Made by a program: the position numbers and the translations under genes. DNA of 64,000 bases from Lipingzhangella_A rawalii (GTDB lineage: Bacteria; Actinomycetota; Actinomycetes; Streptosporangiales; Streptosporangiaceae), in contig NZ_JAVLVT010000003.1 in assembly GCF_031628175.1 (NCBI RefSeq), positions 434,001 through 498,000 of the forward strand. Reading direction: 5' to 3'. The first letter of the stretch is position 1, and each line of letters begins with the position of its first letter. The notes beneath the pieces are model-generated. The model was not told the DNA's origin and did not search any database. It saw only the letters and a list, made by a program, of their open reading frames with translations. Positions 9,289 through 17,907 of the stretch are shown here, piece after piece.

Positions 9289-9320
9289 CGGCCCGGGTGA
9301 ACCGTCGTTTGCCCGGGCCG
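9289..9320 (+). terminator. Hairpin terminator after the repeat-tail membrane protein
   Basis: The 9-bp arms CGGCCCGGG and CCCGGGCCG flank a 14-nt loop 32 nt after the stop codon. There is no T-run, as is usual for high-GC actinobacterial terminators. Confidence 0.6.
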
Positions 9321-9354
9321 ACGTGTGTATTCGTCCGAATGTCACGGCACGTGC

Positions 9355-9384
9355 TTGACGTGGAACGGGAGCGGCACGTGTAAT
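9355..9384 (+). promoter_or_regulatory. Housekeeping-type promoter of whiB
   Basis: TTGACG (9355-9360) and TGTAAT (9379-9384) are separated by 18 nt and match the HrdB/SigA consensus well. The start would fall near 9391, giving a leader of about 70 nt before the whiB ATG. Confidence 0.5.
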
Positions 9385-9459
9385 TTCGGTTGGATGTGAT
9401 TACACCCTCCCGGGGGTCCGAAGGGGAGGGTGGACCGAGGGGGCAATTAGGAGGTGCGC

Positions 9460-9747
9460 ATGGGCGAGTTCATTCCGCTCGCGCACGGTAGCGATGAGGA
9501 TCTGAGCTGGCAGGAGCACGCCTTGTGCGCGCAGACCGATCCCGAGGCGTTCTTCCCGGAGAAGGGGGGATCGACGCGGGAGGCGAAGAAGGTCTGCCAG
9601 TCGTGCGACGTTCGCACGGAGTGCCTGGAATACGCGTTGGAACACGATGAACGGTTCGGTATCTGGGGGGGACTCTCCGAACGTGAGCGGCGAAGGATCA
9701 AGAAGGCCGCGGGACAGGATTTCGACTTTCTGAGCGATGTGCTCTGA
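9460..9747 (+). CDS. whiB: WhiB (WhiB2/WhmD-type) iron-sulfur regulator
   Basis: This small (95-residue) WhiB-like protein has the full signature: four cysteines for the [4Fe-4S] cluster (C23 in ALCAQTDPEAFFPEKGG, then CQSC and C56 in RTECLEYAL), the GIWGG turn, and a basic ERRRIKKAAG tail that contacts DNA. The sequence around the cluster matches the WhiB/WhiB2 subgroup that works with WhiA on cell division and sporulation septation, and its position beside fbiAB is the same in Streptomyces and Mycobacterium. The ATG at 9460 is preferred over a GTG at 9454 because AGGAGG lies about 6 nt upstream of it. A strong promoter and a perfect terminator isolate it as a single-gene unit. Confidence 0.95.
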   Translation: MGEFIPLAHGSDEDLSWQEHALCAQTDPEAFFPEKGGSTREAKKVCQSCDVRTECLEYALEHDERFGIWGGLSERERRRIKKAAGQDFDFLSDVL

Positions 9748-9772
9748 GGATTGATGGGTTCTGACCAGCGGT

Positions 9773-9812
9773 AACGTGCTCCGGAACAATTGTTCCGGAG
9801 CACGTTCTTTTT
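9773..9812 (+). terminator. Intrinsic terminator of whiB with T-run
   Basis: The 17-bp arms AACGTGCTCCGGAACAA and TTGTTCCGGAGCACGTT form a perfect stem followed by CTTTTT at 9807-9812. It lies 26 nt after the whiB stop. It is the only hairpin in the window that I found with a clear T-tract. Confidence 0.93.
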
Positions 9813-10064
9813 ACAGCCTGGGGTGTTTTTGTATGGATCGGGGACGTGCGTCGGTTTTAGGTAGTTGTGCCTGGGCTGACCGGTTTCGGTGCCGAGGGGG
9901 CGGTGTGCGGGACACGTCCCCGTGTCGCCGGGACACCCGGTTCCCAGCGTGCTCTGGCACACCCATCGTCCCGATAAGCTGAGTTCGCGGTATCGGATAG
10001 GCCAGAATGGTCCCCATCCGTGCGTTGTGGCGCTGGGACGCCGTGGCGAAGCAGGTTCTTGACG
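9813..10064. other. Intergenic region upstream of the GT2 gene
   Basis: No convincing gene is seen between the whiB terminator and the ATG at 10065. It presumably holds the promoter of the glycosyltransferase, but no clear -35/-10 pair stands out. Confidence 0.5.
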
Positions 10065-13000
10065 ATGGAGGTGACCGCCCGAACCGTGCAATCGGCGGAC
10101 CCAGCACGACACGTGGTCACGGTCGTCGTGGTCTCTCACGACGGATCCAGATGGCTACCGGAAACCCTGACGGCGCTGCGTGGGCAGTCCCGGCCCGTCC
10201 AGCGCGTTCTGGGAGTGGACACGGGATCACGGGACGACAGTCCCGAGATTCTGGCCGAACACATCGCCGGGGAGGCGGTCCTCCATCTTCCCCGGGACAC
10301 CGGGTTCGGCGAGGCCGTCCGCGCCGCGGCCGAGCATCCACGAGCGCGACGCGCCGTGCCGGGGGCCTCCGACCGGGGCGACGCGATCGAGTGGCTGTGG
10401 CTGGTGCACGACGACTGCGTCCCCGATCCGCACGCCCTGGACCACCTCCTGCGAGCGGCGGACGAGTATCCCCACGCGGCGGTGCTGGGGCCGAAACTAC
10501 GCGACCTCTTCGACCGTCGACTCCTCATCGAGGTGGGCGTCACCATCGACGGAGCGGGGCGGCGGGAGACCGGTCTCGAGGCGCGGGAGTTCGACCAGGG
10601 GCAGCACGACGGAACACGTCAGGTCCTCGCGGTTTCCAGCGCGGGCATGCTGGTCCGTCGGGACGTCTGGGAAGAGCTGGAGGGATACGACCCGGCACTT
10701 CCCCTCTTCCGCGACGACATCGACTTCTGCTGGCGTGCGGGAAGTGCCGGATACCGGGTTATGGTCGCTCCGGACGCCGTGGCCTACCACGCGGCTGCCG
10801 CCTCCCGGCGCCGACGGAGTATCGCGGTCGGGCGGGCCCACCCGCACCGGATCGACCGCCGGAACGCGGTTTTCGTGCTGCTGGCGAATCTTCCGTTCGC
10901 CGCCATGGTCCTAGCCCTGCTTCGGAACACCGTCGCCTCGGGGTTTCGGATGTTGTTCCAGCTCCTGGCGAAGCAACCGGCACACGCGCTGGACGAGCTG
11001 CTGGCCATAACCTCGATCCTGTTCCATCCGCTGCGCCTGGCCCGTGCCCGCGCCCATCGGCGGCGAACCCGGCGGCGCACCTACAGCGCGATCCAGCCCT
11101 TCCTCGCGCGCGGGGTGGTCCTGCGGCAGCTCGCCGAACGTGGTGCAAACCTACTGTCCGCCTCCACGGAGACGTCGGGACGGCACCAGGCCGGCGCGCC
11201 GGCCACGGACGAGGAAGAGATTCTCAGCGACCAGCAGGGGCTCCTCCGCCGTGCGGCCAAGCATCCGGGTGTGCTGCTCGTCGTGGCCCTGACCGTGGTC
11301 ACTGTGGTTGCGGAACGTACCCTGCTGGGCGGAACCCGCCTGGGCGGTGGAGCGCTCCTGCCCGTAGGGGGCAGCGCCGCCGAGTTGTGGGGCACCTACG
11401 CGACCGGGTGGCACTCAGTCGGGGTCGGCTCCGACGCACCGGCGCCTCCCTATATCGCGGTGCTCGCGGTTGTTTCCACCGTACTGCTGGGCCAGACCTG
11501 GCTCGCGGTGACCATTCTGCTGTTGGGGTGCGTCCCCCTGTCCGGCCTCACAGCCTACCTGCTAGCCCGGCAGGTCCTCAGCTACCAGCCGGCACAGCTG
11601 TGGATGGCCGCTTCCTACGCCCTGCTTCCGGTCGCGACGGGTGCGATCGCCCAGGGGCGGCTCGGAACCGCGGTCGTGCACACCCTGATGCCCGTCCTCG
11701 GGCTGCTCGCCACCCGGATGCTGATGCAGCCGGCACGGGCCTCTCGGCGAACCGCGTGGCTGCTCGCGCTGGTGCTGGCCGTGGCCACGGCGTTCGTGCC
11801 CCTCGTGTGGGCGTTCTCCCTGCTCACCGCGGTGTTGGTTGCCCTCGCCTTCGGAAACGTCCGCGGGAGTCTCTACCGGAGCCTGGCCATTGTCCTGGTG
11901 GCGCCCCTGGTGCTGCTGCTTCCGTGGAGCCTCGGCCTGTTCCGCCATCCCGAACTGTGGCTGCTGGAGGCAGGGCTGCATCGGCCGGAGATCTCGGACG
12001 CCAGCCTCTCCGCTCCGGCCCTGTTGCTGCTGTCCCCCGGAGGGCCGGGAACTCCCCCCCTCTGGGTCACGCTGGGCTTCGTGGCTGCCGCACTGTGCGC
12101 GCTGCTCCTGCGCGGGCGCCGCATGCTCGTCGCCTCGGGATGGGCCATGGCCCTGTTGGGGATCCTGATCGCGATCCTGATGAGCCGCACCGTGCTCACC
12201 GCACCCGGGGGTGGCCCGGTGGCCGCGGCCTGGCCGGGCGTGGCCGTGGCCTTCGCTGCGACCGCGATGCTGCTGTCCGCGGGGATCGCCGCCCGATCCT
12301 TTCCGGATCTGTTCCGGGCCGGCGGAACACGCCGGGTATTCGCGAGCGTCGTAGCGCTGCTGGCCCTCACCACACCGGTGGCCTCCGCCGCGACCTGGAT
12401 GTCCACCGGGGTCGAGGGTCCCCTCTCGACAACGGGCCAGTACGCCTTCCCCAGCCTGGCGGCCTCCCTCAGCGCCGACGGTACCGAGCCGCGCACCCTC
12501 GTCCTCCAGCCCGGTCCGGACCGAGCCAGCGTTGCCTACAGTGTGCTGCGTGGTGAACATCCGCAGCTCGGCGACGAACAGCTGTGGCCGGACCCTCGGG
12601 TCAGCGGGGAGCTGGACGAGACGGTGGCGGAGCTCGCCGCCGGTCGCGGCGGCGAGTCCGCGGCCGCTCTCGCCGAGTTCGGTATCCGCTACGTGGTTCT
12701 CGCGGGGGAGACCTCTGCGGAGGTCGACGACACCTTCGTGACCCGGCTCGACGGCACACCCCACCTGCGCCGGTTGAACCTGACCCCGAGCTTCGCCCTG
12801 TGGGAGCTGGATCTGGACACCGGACGAATGCGGATTCTCAGCCCCCAGGACCAGGACGCCGATGCTCCGCTGTCGCTGGAAACCGCCCCCGGTGTTGCCG
12901 ACGATCCGACAGAGTCTGTGGACGTCCTGGAGGTCGACCCGGACGACATCAACCGGGTGGACGTGCCGGCAGGAGAAGCAGATCGCCTGTTGGTCCTAGC

Positions 13001-13367
13001 CGAACCCGCCGCGGCGGGATGGAGCGCCACCCAAGATGGAGTCGAACTGCCCCCGGTCGAGGTGGACACCGGAATGCAGGGCTTCGAGTTGCAGGATTCT
13101 GCCGGCACCGTGGAGATCGACCGGAGCGCGACGCCGCGGCCCCTGTGGCTGCTCCTCCAGGCGCTGTTGGTCGCCACCGTGATCGTGTTCGCACTCCCCG
13201 GGGCGCGGGGCGCCGACGGGCAGGACCAGGACCGGGACACTGAGACGGAACGACCCCGGCGCCCCACCCCGCGCCGGCCGGACCGGGCCATCGCACGGGT
13301 CAGAGCCCGGCGACGGGGGCGTCGGGCGCAGCAACGTGGACGGGCAGGCCGGAGGCACACGCGATGA
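10065..13367 (+). CDS. Large GT2-family membrane glycosyltransferase
   Basis: This 1100-residue protein starts with a GT2 domain of about 300 residues. The nucleotide-binding strand is VTVVVVSHDGSRWLPETLTAL, the donor DD motif is in WLVHDDCVPDPHALDHLL, and RDDIDFCWRAGSAGYRVMVAPD is the acceptor-side ED-type motif. About a dozen hydrophobic helices follow between residues 280 and 800. A C-terminal part, probably outside the cell, then ends in one more helix (PLWLLLQALLVATVIVFALP) and an Arg-rich tail. Actinobacterial homologues sit next to whiB and are thought to modify envelope glycans. The ATG at 10065 is chosen over an in-frame ATG 45 nt upstream by fit to the GT2 N terminus. It overlaps the next gene by 4 nt (ATGA). 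Confidence 0.88.
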   Translation: MEVTARTVQSADPARHVVTVVVVSHDGSRWLPETLTALRGQSRPVQRVLGVDTGSRDDSPEILAEHIAGEAVLHLPRDTGFGEAVRAAAEHPRARRAVPGASDRGDAIEWLWLVHDDCVPDPHALDHLLRAADEYPHAAVLGPKLRDLFDRRLLIEVGVTIDGAGRRETGLEAREFDQGQHDGTRQVLAVSSAGMLVRRDVWEELEGYDPALPLFRDDIDFCWRAGSAGYRVMVAPDAVAYHAAAASRRRRSIAVGRAHPHRIDRRNAVFVLLANLPFAAMVLALLRNTVASGFRMLFQLLAKQPAHALDELLAITSILFHPLRLARARAHRRRTRRRTYSAIQPFLARGVVLRQLAERGANLLSASTETSGRHQAGAPATDEEEILSDQQGLLRRAAKHPGVLLVVALTVVTVVAERTLLGGTRLGGGALLPVGGSAAELWGTYATGWHSVGVGSDAPAPPYIAVLAVVSTVLLGQTWLAVTILLLGCVPLSGLTAYLLARQVLSYQPAQLWMAASYALLPVATGAIAQGRLGTAVVHTLMPVLGLLATRMLMQPARASRRTAWLLALVLAVATAFVPLVWAFSLLTAVLVALAFGNVRGSLYRSLAIVLVAPLVLLLPWSLGLFRHPELWLLEAGLHRPEISDASLSAPALLLLSPGGPGTPPLWVTLGFVAAALCALLLRGRRMLVASGWAMALLGILIAILMSRTVLTAPGGGPVAAAWPGVAVAFAATAMLLSAGIAARSFPDLFRAGGTRRVFASVVALLALTTPVASAATWMSTGVEGPLSTTGQYAFPSLAASLSADGTEPRTLVLQPGPDRASVAYSVLRGEHPQLGDEQLWPDPRVSGELDETVAELAAGRGGESAAALAEFGIRYVVLAGETSAEVDDTFVTRLDGTPHLRRLNLTPSFALWELDLDTGRMRILSPQDQDADAPLSLETAPGVADDPTESVDVLEVDPDDINRVDVPAGEADRLLVLAEPAAAGWSATQDGVELPPVEVDTGMQGFELQDSAGTVEIDRSATPRPLWLLLQALLVATVIVFALPGARGADGQDQDRDTETERPRRPTPRRPDRAIARVRARRRGRRAQQRGRAGRRHTR

Positions 13368-14878
13368 GACTGTTCGTGGAGAACCGGTTCGCGCTGCTCG
13401 GGCTGGTGATGGTTGCCCTGTTCACCCTGTTGGCGGTGGCGCATCTCACGCGACCCGACTCCGAACTGGCGGCCCTGGACCGGGGGGAGGCCATGGTCGC
13501 TCCCGTCGAGTCGGCGGTTCGGGTGTGCCCGCACCCACCAGGCGGAGACGACGCGGAGATTCGCGTGTTCTCCGGGCCGCAGGATCTCGCGGAGCTCGGG
13601 GACGGGGAGGCCGACGCCCCGGGAAACGCCGGCGAAGCGATCGCCATGGCCAACACCCCGGACGAGGAGGTCCTGGCCGAGGGCGCGCCTCCCGGAGAGC
13701 CCTGGACCGTCGATCCGGGGGATGCCGACGAGCAGGTGGTGGTGCGCGCCTCCGGGCGTGCGGCCCAGGGACTGGAAGTGACGCAGTACACCGTTGGGGA
13801 CGGAGACGGGGACGCAGCTGCCGCCGATCTGCGCTGTGGTGAACCGGGCCTGGGCGAGTGGTTCCTTGCGCCCGGGGGAGGGGATCTGGACGAGCTCGAA
13901 CTGTTCCTCGCCAACGTCGACGACGCGGCCTCCACGGTCAACATCGACATCTACGCTGCCGACGGCCCCGTCTACGAGCCCGACCACCGTGGTATCGCCA
14001 TCGACGCCCACGACGAGCTGAGTCTGGACCTGCTGGAGGCGACCGAGGTCTCCTCCGCCGTTGCGGTACATGTGCGTACCAACCGGGGACGGGTTGCCGC
14101 ATCCCTGTTCGGAGGCTGGTCCGGCCCAGGTACGGAGTGGGTGCCCCCGGCCACCGCCCCCGCGGGGGACCAGGTGATTCCCGGGCTTCCCCCCGGGGGC
14201 GGTGCCCGGCAGCTGGTGGTGGCGACTCCCGAGGACCAGCCCGCCGAAGCACGGGTTCGCCTGTTCACCCCGGACGGGGAGGTGGAGCACGATTCCCTGG
14301 ACCGGCTGGACGTGCCGCCCGCGGCCAGCGCCACCCTGAGCCTGGAGGGCCAACTGGACGAGGAACCCGCCACCGTGGTCGTGGAATCGGAGCAGCCGGT
14401 GGTCGCGGGCGTCATCATGACGCGGGACGGCGGCGACGCCGACGCCGCGTACACCGCCGCCGCACCGCCGTTGGAACAGCCACTCGACGCCCGCAGTCTC
14501 CTCACCCCCACCCCGGACACCGAGGGCGGTGGCAGTGTTGTCGTCGGGGCTCCGGACGCCGCGGCAGAGGTGCGGCTCATTCCGCTCCTCGACGAGGATG
14601 CGGACGCGTGGGTGCCGGGCCCGGTAACCGAGCTGTCCGTGGCGCGGGGACACACCGAGCAGTTGCCCCTGGACGAGCTGGACGGGGTGGACGACCTGGA
14701 CGACGTGGGCGTCATCCAGGTTCTCCTGGCCGAGGGATCCGGCCCCGTGTACGCGGCGCACCTGGCCCGGCACAGCGCGGACGACGACACCTCGACCAGC
14801 ATCCGTCCCCTGCGCGCGACCCCCGATCGTGTCGCACTCCCGGTCACCGGGGACAGTCTGTCCAGCGTCGTGCCCTGA
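13364..14878 (+). CDS. DUF5719-family membrane-anchored extracytoplasmic protein
   Basis: This protein of 504 residues has one N-terminal hydrophobic anchor (RFALLGLVMVALFTLLAVAHL, residues 7-27) and a long, acidic, beta-rich region probably outside the membrane. Its start overlaps the stop of the large GT2 gene, so the two are coupled, and the same pair is found in other actinobacteria, where the second member is labelled DUF5719. It has no catalytic motif that I can name. It may be a partner or chaperone of the glycosyltransferase or its product, but that rests only on the coupling. Strong Asp/Glu enrichment is the most striking compositional feature. Confidence 0.75.
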   Translation: MRLFVENRFALLGLVMVALFTLLAVAHLTRPDSELAALDRGEAMVAPVESAVRVCPHPPGGDDAEIRVFSGPQDLAELGDGEADAPGNAGEAIAMANTPDEEVLAEGAPPGEPWTVDPGDADEQVVVRASGRAAQGLEVTQYTVGDGDGDAAAADLRCGEPGLGEWFLAPGGGDLDELELFLANVDDAASTVNIDIYAADGPVYEPDHRGIAIDAHDELSLDLLEATEVSSAVAVHVRTNRGRVAASLFGGWSGPGTEWVPPATAPAGDQVIPGLPPGGGARQLVVATPEDQPAEARVRLFTPDGEVEHDSLDRLDVPPAASATLSLEGQLDEEPATVVVESEQPVVAGVIMTRDGGDADAAYTAAAPPLEQPLDARSLLTPTPDTEGGGSVVVGAPDAAAEVRLIPLLDEDADAWVPGPVTELSVARGHTEQLPLDELDGVDDLDDVGVIQVLLAEGSGPVYAAHLARHSADDDTSTSIRPLRATPDRVALPVTGDSLSSVVP

Positions 14879-14939
14879 ATCTGCCAACAGGGCAACTCAG
14901 GGCACCGCATCCGTAGGGAAAGCCCCCGCGGCGGGTGGG

Positions 14940-15419
14940 TCAGGCGTCCGGGTCGATGGTCTCCGGTTCCAGCCCCAGCAGGTTGGCAACCTCCTCCACG
15001 ACCGAGTCGTAGACGAGTGCCGCCATCTCCTCCGGCTCCCTGGTGCGGATCTCCACCGGTCTGCGGTAGATGACGATACGGGCTTTGCGCCCACCGTGGG
15101 TACCTTCCAGACGGGAGAACGGGATTCCGTCCTCACCGGTGATGCCTGGCGGTACCTGTGGCACGTTCTCCACGGTGAACTCCACGGAGGCGAGTTCCCG
15201 CGCCCATCGCCGCTCCAGGCGTTCCACGGCGTCGAAAACCAGCTCGTCGAAGAGCTGCGCGCGGGTGCGCGTCATGGGCAGCTCGCCCGGAGTGAGCGGG
15301 CCACGGATTCCTCGGCCGCGGCGCTCCCGGCGCAGCGCCCGGCCCCGCCGGCCCCGCGCGGTGTGGGAAGTAGGAGCTGTGTGAGCTGTGTGAGTCGTGT
15401 GGGCCGTGTGAGAGTGCAC
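14940..15419 (-). CDS. Zincin-like (Rv3259/DUF1025-type) protein with degenerate metal site
   Basis: The conserved part runs from RGRGIRGPLTPGELP through AQLFDELVFDAVERLERRW and IVIYRRPVEIRTREPEEM to VYDSVVEEVANLLGLEPETI. It matches the small metallopeptidase-like family encoded beside whiB/DUF3499 in actinobacteria. Where active members have HExxHHFG, this protein has EEVANLLG, so both zinc-binding histidines are absent and peptidase activity is doubtful. The start is uncertain. An ATG at 15275 would cut off the conserved RGRGIRGPL block, so a GTG at 15419 (or 15428) is more likely, although neither has a good ribosome site. That longer form begins with a His/Thr-rich stretch encoded by 9-bp repeats. 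It is divergent from DUF3499. Confidence 0.75.
   Translation of the reverse strand: MHSHTAHTTHTAHTAPTSHTARGRRGRALRRERRGRGIRGPLTPGELPMTRTRAQLFDELVFDAVERLERRWARELASVEFTVENVPQVPPGITGEDGIPFSRLEGTHGGRKARIVIYRRPVEIRTREPEEMAALVYDSVVEEVANLLGLEPETIDPDA
15376..15411. repeat. Four degenerate 9-bp tandem units (gctgtgtga type)
   Basis: The units are gctgtgtga, gctgtgtga, gtcgtgtgg and gccgtgtga. On the minus strand they encode the His/Thr-rich N terminus of the zincin-like protein if the GTG start is real. Otherwise they lie in its leader. Confidence 0.7.
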
Positions 15420-15572
15420 ATGTCGCACGTCTTCGAGCCTAAGCGATCCTGCCCGCTGGCGCAGCCCCGACGGGCCAGTTCGTTGTCCGACATGTCGCCA
15501 CCCGCCGGGCCGGTCCGTTCCGCGACGCTCGATACTGGCGTGTGTCGACCGAAGGGGATACCGTTTGTCGAC

Positions 15573-15986
15573 GTGAGCGTTGCACGATGCTGCTCGCGCC
15601 CAGCGTGCCGGCAGCCAGCGGTGTACACCCTCACCTATGTCTACGCCGACTCCACTGCGGTGCTGGGGCCGCTCGCGGCCTACGTCGAACCGCACTGCTA
15701 CGACCTGTGTGCCACGCACGCCGAGCGCCTGACAGCCCCCCGCGGCTGGGAGGTCGTGCGTCTCCCGGTGGAGGAGGAACCACCTGGTCGGGGAAGCGAC
15801 GATCTGGAGGCGCTCGCCAACGCGGTGCGGGAGGCGGCCCGGCCTCCGCAGCGGTCGGAGCCGGTGGGGCAGGGGGTTGAGGTCCACCGCCGTGGGCATC
15901 TGCGGATCGTTCGGTCCGAGGGCGGCAACACGTCCCCTCCTGAGGGAGGTCCCGGCGGTCATCCCGACCGCCCCGCATCGTCGTAG
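15573..15986 (+). CDS. DUF3499-family protein
   Basis: This is a 137-residue homologue of the actinobacteria-specific DUF3499 family. The conserved N-terminal half contains two cysteine pairs, CCSRPAC near the start and CYDLC later, which look like a small zinc-binding fold. Between them is the nearly invariant stretch YTLTYVYADSTAVLGPLA, followed by ERLTAPRGWEVVRL. The C-terminal 60 residues are variable and probably disordered. The GTG at 15573 places the cysteine motif right at the N terminus. A GTG at 15540 is possible and would add 11 residues. The function is unknown. Its fixed position between the zincin-like gene and manB is the same in Streptomyces and Mycobacterium. Confidence 0.88.
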   Translation: MSVARCCSRPACRQPAVYTLTYVYADSTAVLGPLAAYVEPHCYDLCATHAERLTAPRGWEVVRLPVEEEPPGRGSDDLEALANAVREAARPPQRSEPVGQGVEVHRRGHLRIVRSEGGNTSPPEGGPGGHPDRPASS

Positions 15987-16154
15987 GCCGCTCGCGGCGG
16001 GGGCGGGTAGTGCGGTCGGGGATGCCGGTGTGCCGAGGCCGCGAATGTCGGGCGGTAGGCGCCGGCCCGGTGTACGTCCGGCAGGCTCCGGTAGGTTGGG
16101 TTCGCGAAAGACAATGCGGCACACGGAACCGACAACGGCATACCCGGAGTCACG

Positions 16155-17522
16155 GTGGGCGATCTCGGTCAGATTTTCAAGGCGTACGACGTCCGCGGCA
16201 CGGTCCCGGACACCCTCACCCCCGATGTGGCGCGGCGGATCGGCGCGGCGTTCGCGCACCACACCGCGGCGGAACGGATCGTCGTAGCGCACGACATGCG
16301 CCCCAGCTCGCCCGAACTGGCGACCGCTTTCAGCGCGGGGGTGAACAGCCAGGGCGTTGACGTGCTCGCGGCGGGTCTCGGATCGACCGATCTGTTGTAC
16401 TTCGCCTCCGGATACTTCGAGATTCCCGGCGCGATGTTCACCGCCAGCCACAATCCGGCCCAGTACAACGGAATCAAGATGTGCCACGCCCGGGCGGCCC
16501 CGATCGGCTCGGACAGTGGCCTCGCGGAGATCCGGTCGCATGCCGAGACCGGACTGGCACCCGCCGAGCGGGTGGGCGCGGTCACCGAGCGTGACCTCCT
16601 GGCGGACTACGCGCAGCGATTGCGTTCCCTCGTGGACCTGAGCGGCATCCGGCCGTTGCGGGTAGTGGTGGACGCGGCCAATGGCATGGCGGGACACACG
16701 GTTCCCGCGGTACTGGGGTCCCGCGTGCTGGATTCCCTGCCCCTGGAGATCGTGCCGCTGTACTTCGAGCTGGACGGCACCTTTCCCAACCATCCGGCCG
16801 ATCCGATGGCCCCGGAGAACCTGGTCGACCTCCAGCGGGCGGTCCGGGCGAACAACGCCGATGTGGGTCTGGCCTTCGACGGGGATGCCGACCGGTGTTT
16901 CGTGGTGGACGAGCAGGGCAACCCGGTAACCCCGTCCACGGTGACCGCGCTGGTGGCGGTGCGGGAACTCGACCGGGAACCGGGGGCGACGGTGATCCAC
17001 AACCTGATCACCTCCCGGGCGGTTCCGGAGCTCATCCGCGAACACGGTGGGTATCCCGTCCGTACCCGCGTTGGACACTCCTTCGTCAAGGCCCAGATGG
17101 CGCAGACCAACGCCGTCTTCGGTGGGGAACACTCGGCGCACTACTACTTTCGGGACTTCTGGCGCGCCGACACCGGGATGCTGGCCGCACTACACGTGCT
17201 GGCCGCACTGGGGAACCAGCAACGCCCGCTCTCCCAGCTCACCGCGGAGTTCGCGCGCTACGCTGCTTCGGGGGAGATCAACTCCACCGTGGCCGATCCG
17301 GCGCAGCGCACCAGGGAGGTCGAAGCCGAGTTCGCCGGGCGGCCCGGAGCGGAGGTTGATCACTTGGACGGCCTGACCGTTTCGTTCACGGACGGTCGGT
17401 GGTTCAACCTGCGGGCCTCCAACACCGAGCCGCTGCTGCGGCTCAACGTAGAGGCTCCCACGGTCCCGGCCATGGAGCAGCTGCGGGACGAGGTGCTGGC
17501 CGTGGTCCGCAGCGAGGGATGA
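16155..17522 (+). CDS. manB: Phosphomannomutase/phosphoglucomutase
   Basis: This is a 455-residue alpha-D-phosphohexomutase that interconverts mannose-6-P and mannose-1-P (or the glucose forms) for GDP-mannose and glycan synthesis. The phospho-serine loop TASHNPAQYNG gives Ser98 as the catalytic serine, the Mg2+ loop is DGDADRC starting at D242, the sugar-binding loop is GGEHSAHYYF, and the phosphate-binding loop RASNTEPLLRLN is near the C terminus. All four family domains are present. The GTG start has GGAG 5 nt upstream. It is followed 43 nt later by the Trm112 gene, probably in the same transcript. The product feeds the envelope glycosyltransferases in this region. Confidence 0.95.
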   Translation: MGDLGQIFKAYDVRGTVPDTLTPDVARRIGAAFAHHTAAERIVVAHDMRPSSPELATAFSAGVNSQGVDVLAAGLGSTDLLYFASGYFEIPGAMFTASHNPAQYNGIKMCHARAAPIGSDSGLAEIRSHAETGLAPAERVGAVTERDLLADYAQRLRSLVDLSGIRPLRVVVDAANGMAGHTVPAVLGSRVLDSLPLEIVPLYFELDGTFPNHPADPMAPENLVDLQRAVRANNADVGLAFDGDADRCFVVDEQGNPVTPSTVTALVAVRELDREPGATVIHNLITSRAVPELIREHGGYPVRTRVGHSFVKAQMAQTNAVFGGEHSAHYYFRDFWRADTGMLAALHVLAALGNQQRPLSQLTAEFARYAASGEINSTVADPAQRTREVEAEFAGRPGAEVDHLDGLTVSFTDGRWFNLRASNTEPLLRLNVEAPTVPAMEQLRDEVLAVVRSEG

Positions 17523-17565
17523 GTGTGGCACGCGGGCTACGGCCCACAGGGAACGAGGAGAGGGC

Positions 17566-17757
17566 ATGAGCGCGACGATTGATGATTGGCTGCTGGAGAT
17601 TCTGGCGTGCCCGCAGAGCAAGGCACCGCTGCGGTTGGACGCGGACGCCCAGGAGCTGATCTGTGACGAGAGCGGTCTGGCCTACCCTATTCGGGACGGG
17701 ATTCCGGTGTTGCTCGTCGAGGAGGCGCGTCGAATCGGGACGGATCCGCACGCCTGA
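17566..17757 (+). CDS. Trm112-family small protein
   Basis: This is a 63-residue Trm112p-like protein with the core WLLEILACPQSKAPLRL and GLAYPIRDGIPVLLVEEA. In eukaryotes Trm112 activates methyltransferases; bacterial versions are small stand-alone proteins of uncertain role, often next to manB or sugar genes. Only one of the usual two zinc-cysteine pairs is hinted at (C at ACPQSK and at LICDESG), so zinc binding is unlikely. GAGGAGAGGGC directly upstream gives a clear ribosome site. It is probably cotranscribed with manB. Confidence 0.9.
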   Translation: MSATIDDWLLEILACPQSKAPLRLDADAQELICDESGLAYPIRDGIPVLLVEEARRIGTDPHA

Positions 17758-17907
17758 CAGCCAGCCCCGGACCGTGCCCTCGGCCCACCGTCCGGGTCCG
17801 GAGAGTGGGGCTGTCGGGTACGTTGGCCGGCAGTCGCCGGCACGTCCCGCCGCAACCTGGTGCCCGATCCGCCCTGTAGCCGTCCGTGGTTGCCCTGGAG
17901 GAAAGTG

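Noticed and set aside
15430..17141. Long upstream extension of the zincin-like gene over manB
   Set aside because: The extension runs antisense through manB and DUF3499. Only the last 110-160 codons match the family.
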